Positions 1 through 6,336 are shown, counted from the stretch's first letter. The stretch is 9,398 nucleotides of DNA from an uncultured Collinsella sp. (GCA_900549135.1 URNI01000071.1:1-9398); one strand, 5' to 3'. Notes: generated by a model not told the origin, from the letters alone. Numbers and translations: made by a program.

Positions 1-1
1 C

Positions 2-715
2 GTCGGCCTCGATCGCATCGGTGCGTCGACATCCTCATCCCTGCACCTGGATTCGAGCTATGACTTTGACTCGAATATGGCCGTGGTCGTGGCGGGGGAC
101 ATTCCCGATCCGCGCGATCGCGAGCGCTATCTGTCGGCGCTTGAGTGCGTGCTGGTCGATGCCCATCTCGCCATGGGTGGATCGGTGCTCACGCTCTTTA
201 CTAACAGGCGCGATATGGAGGATCTGTATGCCCGTGTCGAGCCCAAATTGGCGCGAGCGGGTCTGGAGCTCAATTGCCAACAGCGTAACTCGTCCCCGCG
301 TCGTCTGCGCGATCGGTTTATCAATGAGCCGACCTCATCGCTCTTTGCGCTCAAGGCATTTTGGGAGGGCTTTGACGCCAGCGGCGAGACACTGCGTTGC
401 GTCATTATCCCCAAGCTGCCGTTCTCGAGCCCCACGGATCCTCTTTCGTGTGAGCGCAACCTGCGCGAGGACCGCGCCTGGGCGCGCTACTCGCTGCCCG
501 AGGCGGTACTCGAAGTCAAGCAGGCCGCTGGCCGTCTCATCCGCTCGTCGACTGATTGCGGCGTGCTCATCTTGGCAGATCCGCGCTTGGTGACAAAGGG
601 CTACGGCAAGAAGTTCTTGACGTCGCTGCCCACGACTTCCTACCAGCGTATCGAGTCGGCGCAGATCGGTCATTATTTGCAGCTGTGGCGTGCACGCCAC
701 GAGCGACGCCGTTAA
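2..715 (+). CDS. dinG: DinG-type ATP-dependent helicase, C-terminal part (cut by left edge)
   Basis: This is the C-terminal 237 residues of an XPD/DinG-type superfamily 2 DNA helicase; the reading frame is open to the left edge, so the true start and the Walker A and DEAH motifs lie outside. What is visible is the second RecA-like domain: an AGDIPDP segment (95-115), a TLFTNRRDMEDLY segment matching the family's 'LFTS..dM..vY' strand, an FWEGFD motif (359-376) followed by IIPKLPF, and the motif VI equivalent KQAAGRLIR (518-544), whose arginines contact ATP in this family. It ends with the usual YGKKFLTSLP and a basic tail. Members unwind 5'-3' on DNA, acting on forked or R-loop structures; some Gram-positive homologues carry an N-terminal exonuclease domain, which cannot be checked here. 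The gene converges with a WYL regulator and its TAA overlaps that gene's TAA. Family assignment is firm; the exact paralogue is less so. Confidence 0.88.
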   Translation, partial: VGLDRIGASTSSSLHLDSSYDFDSNMAVVVAGDIPDPRDRERYLSALECVLVDAHLAMGGSVLTLFTNRRDMEDLYARVEPKLARAGLELNCQQRNSSPRRLRDRFINEPTSSLFALKAFWEGFDASGETLRCVIIPKLPFSSPTDPLSCERNLREDRAWARYSLPEAVLEVKQAAGRLIRSSTDCGVLILADPRLVTKGYGKKFLTSLPTTSYQRIESAQIGHYLQLWRARHERRR

Positions 716-1629
716 AGCGGGCAGGTCAGGCTCTTCGCCATATCGCATAGACGCAATGCCTGGGCGGGGTCATCCAGTATGCGGATGTCTCCGCCCGCTG
801 CGATTACCTGACAGAACAGCCAGTGCTCTGACCCATAACGCACGGTCACCGTTGCCATGTCTGCCCCGTTTGGCTCAATCGACATGATGCCGGCCCAGTC
901 TAGATGCTCTGCCATGTCGAACGGCATGAGGAGTTTTGCGCTCTGCTCCGCTTGGGAAAGGGATTCGTGGAGGGACGCGGACGCGGGCGTGTGGCGTTCC
1001 ACGGAATCGTCGGTGAGGGTAAGGCCCTCGATTTTGTCCATGCGGTAGGAGCGCTGCTCATCAACTTCGACATCCCAGGCAATCAGATATGTTTGGTCAC
1101 CATACGTCGCGATGCGCATGGGGTCGATGAGACGCTCGCGTGGCTGTGCGTCGTCCATCGAACGGTAGTTGATGCGGCATCGAACACCGTCTTGAATCGC
1201 GCAGTTCAGCTGCTGCCAGTGCGATCCTCGGGCAACGGTGTCGACGACGCGCTGGTTGTAGCCGAGCTCCTCGGGTAGGAGGGCGTGTCGGATACGCTCT
1301 GCTGCCCGAGAGTCAATTCCCATCGATTCGAGCTCGTGGTTGAGTACGGCGCCTTCGGCGGCGCTCAGGCGCAAAGGTAGCACACGCCCCGCATCGCCTG
1401 TCAGGATGATGCACTCGCCGTGGCGTTCGCAGATGATGCGTGCGCCCGACTCACGGTCGGCGAGGGTCGAGACGATATCGATAATTTCGTCGAGCGCCGC
1501 ACCCGTGATATCAAAACGGCTGCAGATATCCCCTCGTGTCATACCGGTCTCGCCGGCAGCGTAGAGGGCCTCCATGATGTCAATCGCACGCGAGAGCCTT
1601 TGCTCGCTGGTGAGTTTACGCGCGGGCAT
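712..1629 (-). CDS. WYL-domain transcription regulator, second of pair (PafC-like)
   Basis: A 305-residue regulator of the WYL family. Residues about 8-75 look like a winged helix-turn-helix (RLSRAIDIMEALY followed by TRGDICSRFDITGAALDEII). Residues about 135-200 hold the WYL domain: INYRSMDD, then YGDQTYLIAW, where T180-Y181-L182 replaces the name-giving Trp-Tyr-Leu, then RSYRMDKIEG with the conserved arginines of the ligand-binding face. The rest is the WYL C-terminal extension (about 245-305). I chose the ATG at 1629 over an in-frame ATG 60 bases upstream: the protein then begins MPARKLTSEQRLSRA, just before the helix-turn-helix, an AAAGGAC (1641-1647) lies upstream at a slightly long spacing, and the overlap with the preceding gene is only 14 bases. 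PafC in mycobacteria acts with PafB in the LexA-independent DNA damage response; other WYL proteins control phage-defence loci. Which applies here is inference. Confidence 0.85.
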   Translation of the reverse strand: MPARKLTSEQRLSRAIDIMEALYAAGETGMTRGDICSRFDITGAALDEIIDIVSTLADRESGARIICERHGECIILTGDAGRVLPLRLSAAEGAVLNHELESMGIDSRAAERIRHALLPEELGYNQRVVDTVARGSHWQQLNCAIQDGVRCRINYRSMDDAQPRERLIDPMRIATYGDQTYLIAWDVEVDEQRSYRMDKIEGLTLTDDSVERHTPASASLHESLSQAEQSAKLLMPFDMAEHLDWAGIMSIEPNGADMATVTVRYGSEHWLFCQVIAAGGDIRILDDPAQALRLCDMAKSLTCPL

Positions 1630-2638
1630 GCTCGTGCACCGTCCTTTCGATGAGGTGGTTCCATGCCAGTTTAAGTGCATCGGGGGCAACGGGTCTCATG
1701 CCGTCCATGGCGTGCTCCATACAAAACGAGGCAGCGGCATTAAGGTCGCGCACGCCGACGGTCCAGGTCCAACCCTCTTCGGTGCGTGTGAGCTCCCCGC
1801 GACCGCGCGTTAGGCCGCTGACCATGTCGGCCTGGGCTTGCGGGGCAAACGAAAAGGTTGCCGTAACGGGCTTGCAATCGGCAAAATCAAACTCAAAGAA
1901 CAGACGATCGTTCAGGTTAAAGTCGGCGGGGATGGAGTAGGCCTTCGAGGGGCGCCATGCGCGAACGATACGGTCGCAGCGAAACGTCCTGATTTCATCG
2001 GTGGCGTTGTCGAGTCCGCAAAAATACGCCACGCCCTCGTGCTCGAACATGCCGTATACGCAGACGGTGCGTTCTTTTTGCTCTCCGCGCCCGTTTTGAT
2101 ACAAAAAGCGCAGCGCGCAGCGTTCGGCAAAAGCGCTCCACACCGCATCGACGGCGGGCGAGCGACGGGCGGGAGGCTCTTCTGCGGTCGATGTGCCGGT
2201 GAGGTAGGCGATCTTGGAGCGTATGTCTGCAAGCGGCGTGGCAAACGCGGCCGAACCGGTCGCAAGGGTCTGGTCGATAGCGTCGAGCAAGATGTCCGCG
2301 TCGTCTGCAGTGATGAGGCCACCGGCCGCAAACGTGTGCTCGCGATCGATGGTCCACGCGCTTTCTTCGGTTTCTTGGGCGCCTGCTGCGCGGACTTCCT
2401 TGATCGTGATTCCGCGTTCGAGGAGTTTTTCGCGATCGCGGCGAAACTTGCGCTTATCCGAGTCGATATTGCCCGACCCATAGCCAAGATCGGAATCCAG
2501 GACAATTTGCTCTGTGGTCAATGGCTCGGGAGAGCTGTTAAGGACAAAGAACAGATTGAGGATGCGCTGGGCGGTCTTGTCGAAACCGGGCTCCGGCGCC
2601 CCCTTTTTATTCGTTACGGTTGTATCGCTTGCCGTCAT
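1616..2638 (-). CDS. WYL-domain transcription regulator, first of pair (PafB-like)
   Basis: A 340-residue regulator, first gene of the minus-strand operon. Residues about 20-83 form a DNA-binding winged helix (KTAQRILNLFFVLN, then TTEQIVLDSDLG and SDKRKFRRDREKLLERGI, the typical recognition-helix/wing pattern of this family). A central segment (100-150) leads to the WYL domain at about 166-228: ALRFLYQNGRGEQKER, VYGMFEHEGVAYFCGLD, RTFRCDRI. The WYL triad reads A204-Y205-F206, so the Trp is missing, but the R217/R220/R224 side is kept. A C-terminal extension follows (about 245-340). I start at the ATG at 2638, not the in-frame ATG 33 bases upstream, because GAGGA (2643-2647) lies 4 bases before it and the upstream ATG has no ribosome site. 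Paired with the next gene it resembles PafB/PafC, which act as a heterodimer sensing single-stranded DNA. The target genes here are unknown. Confidence 0.86.
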   Translation of the reverse strand: MTASDTTVTNKKGAPEPGFDKTAQRILNLFFVLNSSPEPLTTEQIVLDSDLGYGSGNIDSDKRKFRRDREKLLERGITIKEVRAAGAQETEESAWTIDREHTFAAGGLITADDADILLDAIDQTLATGSAAFATPLADIRSKIAYLTGTSTAEEPPARRSPAVDAVWSAFAERCALRFLYQNGRGEQKERTVCVYGMFEHEGVAYFCGLDNATDEIRTFRCDRIVRAWRPSKAYSIPADFNLNDRLFFEFDFADCKPVTATFSFAPQAQADMVSGLTRGRGELTRTEEGWTWTVGVRDLNAAASFCMEHAMDGMRPVAPDALKLAWNHLIERTVHEHARA

Positions 2639-2642
2639 AGAA

Positions 2643-2647
2643 TCCTC
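2643..2647 (-). promoter_or_regulatory. Ribosome binding site deciding the start of the first WYL gene
   Basis: GAGGA read on the minus strand, four bases before the ATG at 2638. The alternative in-frame ATG at 2671 is preceded by CGGACTAAAATC, which has no comparable purine-rich site, so this element supports the shorter 340-residue protein. Confidence 0.6.
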
Positions 2648-2731
2648 GCATGGGAAGGTGTTTGATGCCATGATTTTAGTCCGATATGGAGATTAGGCTA
2701 TATCCTTGTCCGCTCGCGGCGTTAAGATGGC

Positions 2732-2741
2732 CCGAATTCGG
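2732..2741. repeat. Perfect 10-base palindrome CCGAATTCGG, possible operator
   Basis: The ten bases read identically on both strands and sit about 20 bases before the TATACT hexamer at 2762-2767, so they would overlap the -35 region of the M28-like operon. The neighbouring WYL regulators are the obvious candidates to bind it, but a single palindrome of this length is not proof of an operator. Confidence 0.3.
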
Positions 2742-2826
2742 TCGTTTGCGCTCGCTCGGGGTATACTTTCGACTATATACGGTTCTAATGTGCATGCATT
2801 GGGCCTATTTGTCGGATTATGGATGT

Positions 2827-2830
2827 GGAG
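2827..2830 (+). promoter_or_regulatory. Ribosome binding site deciding the start of the M28-like gene
   Basis: GGAG five bases before the ATG at 2836. The frame is open upstream to an ATG at 2686, but the intervening codons would add 50 residues of unusual composition and that ATG has no purine-rich site at the right distance, so the start at 2836 is preferred. Confidence 0.6.
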
Positions 2831-2835
2831 CGCAC

Positions 2836-5800
2836 ATGGCGAACACCCAGAACTATATTAACCACCTGCTGCAGAACACCGGCATTACGCCGGCGTGCAG
2901 TGAAGAAGAGCGCCTGGCTGCTGAGGATATCGCTCAGATTTTCCGCAACCACGGCTTTGACCCCGAGGTGCAGGAATTTAATGCTCCCGCGCCCAGCAGG
3001 TTGGCGTTTGCTGTTACCGGTATTCTGGCGTTTGCCGGCGCCCTGCTGATGGGCATCGGCGGCGGTATCGGCTTGGTCGGCACCTTGCTGGCCATTGTCG
3101 GTGCCGTGCTCTACGTGCTCGAGCGCACGGGACATCCCGTGGTTTCGCGCCTGGGAAAGACCGGTGTGAGCCAAAATGTCATCGCCTATCACAAGGCCTC
3201 GGGCCCGCTTGCGTCTCCGCGCAACCGTCCGGTCGTCGTGGTGGCCCACTATGATTCCCCCCGTGCCGAGCTCCTTGCTCGCGAGCCCTACGCTCCGTAT
3301 CGCGCGCTCATCGCCAAGCTCCTGCCTGTCGCCACGATCGCGCCCGCGGCTGTTGCTATCCTGCGTATCCTGCCGCTTCCCGGCGTGCTCAAGGTGCTGC
3401 TGTGGGTTGTCGCGATTTTGGCCTCCCTTGTGGCACTGGCCAACGCCGCCAATATCATCTCCAACCGTTTTGTGCTTCCCTACACGTCTGGCGCGGTGTG
3501 CAACAAGTCCTCTGTTGCCGCCATGCTCGGTGTCATGGACAACGTTGCCCCCTATCAGGGCGAAAACGAGTTCCCCGACGACATTCCATTCGATACCTAT
3601 TTTGGCGAGCAGAAGCGTCGCGCCGAGGAAATGGCGCGCGCGGCGGCCGAGTATGCCGCGGCCCAGCAGCAAAACGACTACGGCAACACCATTGAATATG
3701 AGGAACCTTCCTACGATGAGGACGAGTTTGGCCAGCCGGTGGCGCCTGTCGACGCACCCGAGCAGGACGAGGCTTTTGATGGACAGATCGATGGTTTTGA
3801 GGGTGCCTCTGCCGACGAGACGCTGATCGGCGTTATCGCCCCCGAGGCTCAAGATCAGACTGTCCAGGCCGAAGTGTCCACCGGGGAAGAGTCCACCGCC
3901 GAGCCGGCGGAGGAGCCCGCGGTGGTCGAAGTCGCCGAGCCCAAGCTCTATCGCAATGCCGCCGGCAATATCCGCTTTGGTTCGGATGCCATCCGTGCGC
4001 TCGGAATGCTTCCCGAGTCCTGCACGCTCGATTACGAGGAGGGCGAGGAGCCGACGTTTGAGCCCGAGCCTGCCCCCGTCGTGACTGCGCCTGCGCCCGC
4101 TGTCACCGTGGATGATGAGTCTGCCGCGGTTGCCGTTGCCGTTGCCGAGCCCGAGGCAGTGTCCGCGATCGATCCCGCGGCAGGACTGGACATTTTGGCT
4201 CCCGCCGCGCCGGCGCAAGACGTTGCGGACGAGTCTGACGACGATTACGTTGAACAGCCGAGGCGCGTGTCTTACGAGAGCGATACTGATTTCTCGGCCG
4301 AGATTCCCGCGGCAACGCCCCATGCCGACATTGTATCCGCGTTCTCGTCGATTGGCGCCAGCGCTTCCAACTTCTTTAAGGGTGCGCTTGCAAAGGGCAA
4401 GAAATTTGTCGACGATTTCGAGGAGAAGCGCGCTGCCGCACGCGAGGCTGCCGAGCAGGAGGCTATCGCTCAGCAGCAGGCAGCCGAGGCGGCACGTGAG
4501 CACGCGGCGCAAGAGTTCGAGCAGAACGAGGTTATGCAGTCCACGCCCGTCGACGCCGCCGAAGCTACAACGTCCTTTGAGTCCCAGCAACCGGCGTCCG
4601 CGGATGTTGTTGAGGCGACGACGTCTTTCGAGGCTCAGGAGCACGTCGATAGCACCATGTCGTTTGATGCCGCGCAGTTCGATTCCACGATAACGTTTGA
4701 AAAGCAGGGCACCGCGATTGCCGAGCCCCTTCCTGTTTCCGATGAGCAGGGCGACGCGCCAGACGATGACGAGCCTATTGATGCTGCCGAAATCCAAGAT
4801 GTCGCCGAGGACGAGTCCGTTGAGGCCAACTCTGACGAAGAGCAATACGCGGCAGCCGATCAAGGTGATTCGACCGAGGTCGAGCAGGAGGAAGTGCCTG
4901 CGGTTTCCGAGACTCCCGAGACGGATGAGTCGAGGCCTTACTCCACGCAGATTTTCACCATGCCGACCCCGAGTGGTTCCGGTGCCACGGTTGCCAATGT
5001 CGCTCCCACTCAGGACGAAACGGTCGATTCCCTTATGGCCCAGATTTCCTCCCAGGCATCGCCGCGTGCGCAGACGAATGTTCCCGATCCGGCGTCGGCA
5101 CCGTCGCCTGCACCTTCCTCGTCTCCGCTGGCTTCGGTCCCCGATCCGTCGCTGCCGTCCATGAAGCAGGCAAACGTTGCGTCTCGCACGTCGCTGTTCG
5201 ACCTTCCCGACCCCTCCGCGCAGGTCAACGATCCCTTTGCTACTGCCCAGGGTCCCGAACCCACATCGGCACCCGTTGCGCCTCCTATGCCCGTTGCGTC
5301 GGGCGCGCAGCCGATCGAGACCATTTCGGCTCCCGCCCCGGCGGCACCCAAGTCTCGTAAGCGCGGCCTGGGTGGTCTGTTCGGCCGTAAAATGAAAAAC
5401 GAGCAGGACAGCATGAGTGACTGGCTGGGCGTCGAAGACGATTACGATGCCAAGAAGTCCGGTCGCGGTATCGGTTCGTGGGATAACTTCGAGGACGATA
5501 ACGATGGCTGGAAGGGTGGCGCTACGTCTTCCGATGGCGCTTCTTCCGAAGATATGCTCTCGGCTGTCGCCTCTATGGGCGATGATGAGCTGCTCGGTCA
5601 CGATATCTGGTTTGTGGCAACGGGCGCCTCGGATTGTGATGGCGCCGGCATGAAGGCCTTCTTGGCTTCGCATCGCGATAAGCTCCGCGGCGTATTCTTT
5701 ATCAATCTTGAATCCGTCGGCGCCGGTAGGCTTTCGGTTGTGACGGTCGAGGGCGAACAACAACTGCTCAAGGGCGATCGCCGCATCATGAACCTGGTCA

Positions 5801-6030
5801 GCAAGGTCTGCAAGTCGTTCCATGTCGATTGTGGCGCGCTCGAGATGCCCTATGCCAAGACCGATGCCTATGCCGCGCTCGAGGCGAGCCGCCGAGCCCT
5901 CACCATCGCCGGCGTGGACGGCACGCGTCTGGCTTGCGCTCGTACCGAGGACGACCTGCCCCACAATGTCAACCCGACGAACATTGCTACGGTATCCGAG
6001 GTCGTGACCGAGGTTATCCGCCGTTCGTAG
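2836..6030 (+). CDS. Membrane protein with split, non-canonical M28-peptidase-like domain and ~680-residue low-complexity insert
   Basis: A 1064-residue protein. After a soluble N-terminal stretch (1-55) come two hydrophobic helices in a tight hairpin (about 56-75 and 77-95), a loop with AHYDSPRAE (H138, D140), a second hairpin (about 158-178 and 183-205), then SGAVCNKSSVAAML (216-231), a long acidic low-complexity insert (about 236-918), and the rest of the domain: IWFVATGASDCDGAG (924-938), INLESVGAG (956-964) and LPHNVNPTN (1041-1049). Order and local sequence follow the M28 metallo-aminopeptidase fold (HxD, bridging D, EE, D, H). Only H138, D140 and H1043 match; the bridging Asp aligns with C222, the Glu-Glu pair with S932-D933, and the later Asp with E959. 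Both hairpins are short and flanked by Arg/Lys, which suggests the M28-like halves face the cytoplasm; this is inference. M28 membership is probable; peptidase activity is doubtful. A small membrane protein follows 21 bases downstream. Confidence 0.8.
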   Translation: MANTQNYINHLLQNTGITPACSEEERLAAEDIAQIFRNHGFDPEVQEFNAPAPSRLAFAVTGILAFAGALLMGIGGGIGLVGTLLAIVGAVLYVLERTGHPVVSRLGKTGVSQNVIAYHKASGPLASPRNRPVVVVAHYDSPRAELLAREPYAPYRALIAKLLPVATIAPAAVAILRILPLPGVLKVLLWVVAILASLVALANAANIISNRFVLPYTSGAVCNKSSVAAMLGVMDNVAPYQGENEFPDDIPFDTYFGEQKRRAEEMARAAAEYAAAQQQNDYGNTIEYEEPSYDEDEFGQPVAPVDAPEQDEAFDGQIDGFEGASADETLIGVIAPEAQDQTVQAEVSTGEESTAEPAEEPAVVEVAEPKLYRNAAGNIRFGSDAIRALGMLPESCTLDYEEGEEPTFEPEPAPVVTAPAPAVTVDDESAAVAVAVAEPEAVSAIDPAAGLDILAPAAPAQDVADESDDDYVEQPRRVSYESDTDFSAEIPAATPHADIVSAFSSIGASASNFFKGALAKGKKFVDDFEEKRAAAREAAEQEAIAQQQAAEAAREHAAQEFEQNEVMQSTPVDAAEATTSFESQQPASADVVEATTSFEAQEHVDSTMSFDAAQFDSTITFEKQGTAIAEPLPVSDEQGDAPDDDEPIDAAEIQDVAEDESVEANSDEEQYAAADQGDSTEVEQEEVPAVSETPETDESRPYSTQIFTMPTPSGSGATVANVAPTQDETVDSLMAQISSQASPRAQTNVPDPASAPSPAPSSSPLASVPDPSLPSMKQANVASRTSLFDLPDPSAQVNDPFATAQGPEPTSAPVAPPMPVASGAQPIETISAPAPAAPKSRKRGLGGLFGRKMKNEQDSMSDWLGVEDDYDAKKSGRGIGSWDNFEDDNDGWKGGATSSDGASSEDMLSAVASMGDDELLGHDIWFVATGASDCDGAGMKAFLASHRDKLRGVFFINLESVGAGRLSVVTVEGEQQLLKGDRRIMNLVSKVCKSFHVDCGALEMPYAKTDAYAALEASRRALTIAGVDGTRLACARTEDDLPHNVNPTNIATVSEVVTEVIRRS
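3541..5589 (+). other. Low-complexity, probably disordered insert within the M28-like domain
   Basis: About 680 residues (236-918) sit between the motif that should carry the bridging metal ligand and the one that should carry the catalytic Glu. The stretch is rich in Ala, Glu, Asp, Pro, Ser, Val and Gln, strongly acidic overall, with no recognisable fold. Distinct segments within it are: an Ala/Glu/Gln helix just after the domain break (about 252-275); SNFFKGALAKGKKFVDDFEEKRA leading into a likely coiled coil rich in Ala, Glu and Gln (about 511-562); four TxSFE-like repeats (578-622); a Pro/Ser/Ala stretch (about 725-835); a basic patch K839-K854; and a Trp/Asp motif with W863, W882 and W892. 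Ordinary M28 domains have only a short loop here. Confidence 0.75.
4567..4701 (+). repeat. Four short TxSFE-like repeats in the low-complexity insert
   Basis: The protein reads TTSFE (578-582), TTSFE (595-599), TMSFD (607-611) and TITFE (618-622), at spacings of 17, 12 and 11 residues. The pattern T-x-[ST]-[F]-[ED] is far more regular than its surroundings and suggests a repeated short linear motif, for example a docking or phosphorylation site. No function is assigned. Confidence 0.6.
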
Positions 6031-6040
6031 ACGGAGCTCT

Positions 6041-6046
6041 AAGGAG
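6041..6046 (+). promoter_or_regulatory. Ribosome binding site AAGGAG for the GTG-started small membrane gene
   Basis: A strong AAGGAG five bases before the GTG at 6052. It supports GTG as a real start although the codon is not ATG, and it lies inside the 21-base gap after the M28-like gene. Confidence 0.75.
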
Positions 6047-6051
6047 TCAAC

Positions 6052-6270
6052 GTGTTTTCGTATATTAAGCGCCATTGGCCTGTCTACGTGATTTTGACCT
6101 TGATTGCCATTGCGTTAGGATTTGGGGCTGCCTACATCGTGGGTGCGAAGGGCTCGACCCCCGCCTCCGCAATCAGCGAAGAGGTGGAGCAAGAACAGAG
6201 CACGGGTGCCGATGGGATTCCTGAGTCCGAGCAGGCAATCGTTGATGGTGGATCTTCGTCTGCAGAGTAG
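6052..6270 (+). CDS. Small single-pass membrane protein, 72 residues, unknown function
   Basis: I do not recognise this protein. It starts with GTG behind a strong ribosome site. Residues 1-10 (MFSYIKRHWP) are basic, residues 11-32 are one uninterrupted hydrophobic helix, and residues 35-72 form an acidic, Ser/Gly-rich tail with many Glu. By the positive-inside rule the tail lies outside the cell. An STPASA sequence at 35-40 could be a signal-peptidase site, but the hydrophobic core is long for a cleaved signal, so a signal anchor is more likely. There is no lipobox. The gene follows the M28-like gene by 21 bases and precedes a strong terminator, so the two are almost certainly co-transcribed, which hints at a partner or regulator role at the membrane. 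Confidence 0.75.
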   Translation: MFSYIKRHWPVYVILTLIAIALGFGAAYIVGAKGSTPASAISEEVEQEQSTGADGIPESEQAIVDGGSSSAE

Positions 6271-6291
6271 ATACGGCGATTTACATGATTG

Positions 6292-6329
6292 AAAGCGGGC
6301 GAGCCGGGGGACTGGCTCGCCCGCTTTTT
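6292..6329. terminator. Intrinsic terminator between convergent operons
   Basis: The arms AAAGCGGGCGAGCC (6292-6305) and GGCTCGCCCGCTTT (6314-6327) pair perfectly over 14 bases around an 8-base loop, followed by five T residues (6325-6329) on the plus strand. On the minus strand the stem is followed by only three T residues, so it should also slow or stop transcription coming out of the surface-protein gene, which ends at 6337, but less strongly. It ends the M28-like operon. Confidence 0.93.
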
Positions 6330-6336
6330 CATCGTG

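Larger units (their letters stand above)
2639..2835. promoter_or_regulatory. Divergent intergenic region between the WYL operon and the M28-like operon
   Basis: This 197-base stretch separates two divergently read operons and must hold both their promoters if they are not read through. On the plus strand I see TATACT (2762-2767) and TATATA (2774-2779) as -10 candidates, neither with a good -35 at the usual distance. On the minus strand TAAAAT (2673-2678) is a possible -10, again with a poor -35. A perfect palindrome CCGAATTCGG lies at 2732-2741, where an operator overlapping the plus-strand promoter would be expected. Weak -35 boxes would fit activator-dependent promoters, but hexamer matches this poor can arise by chance. 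I see no riboswitch-like structure or small gene here. Confidence 0.4.

Noticed and set aside
904..1278. A 124-codon plus-strand open frame opposite the second WYL gene
   Set aside because: It is a shadow of the WYL gene; no domain or ribosome site supports it.
1630..1689. Upstream extension of the second WYL protein by 20 residues
   Set aside because: It would lengthen the overlap with the preceding gene to 74 bases and adds residues unlike the N-terminus of the family.
1838..2665. A 275-codon plus-strand open frame opposite the first WYL gene
   Set aside because: The minus strand encodes a clear WYL regulator with its own ribosome site; the plus-strand product has no recognisable domain and no good ribosome site.
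2683..2704. GATAT / ATATC inverted repeat in the divergent region
   Set aside because: Only five bases per arm with a 12-base spacer in AT-rich sequence; too likely by chance to call an operator.
2686..2835. Upstream extension of the M28-like protein by 50 residues
   Set aside because: The region contains the likely promoter, the residues look non-coding in composition, and GGAG sits five bases before the ATG at 2836.
2785..6075. A 1096-codon open frame on the minus strand opposite the whole M28-like gene
   Set aside because: Its codons register exactly with those of the plus-strand gene, so it is broken only where that gene uses TTA, CTA or TCA, all rare in GC-rich genomes. Its product is a Arg/Gly/Leu-rich sequence with no motif, and the plus strand has a ribosome site, membrane helices and M28 motifs.
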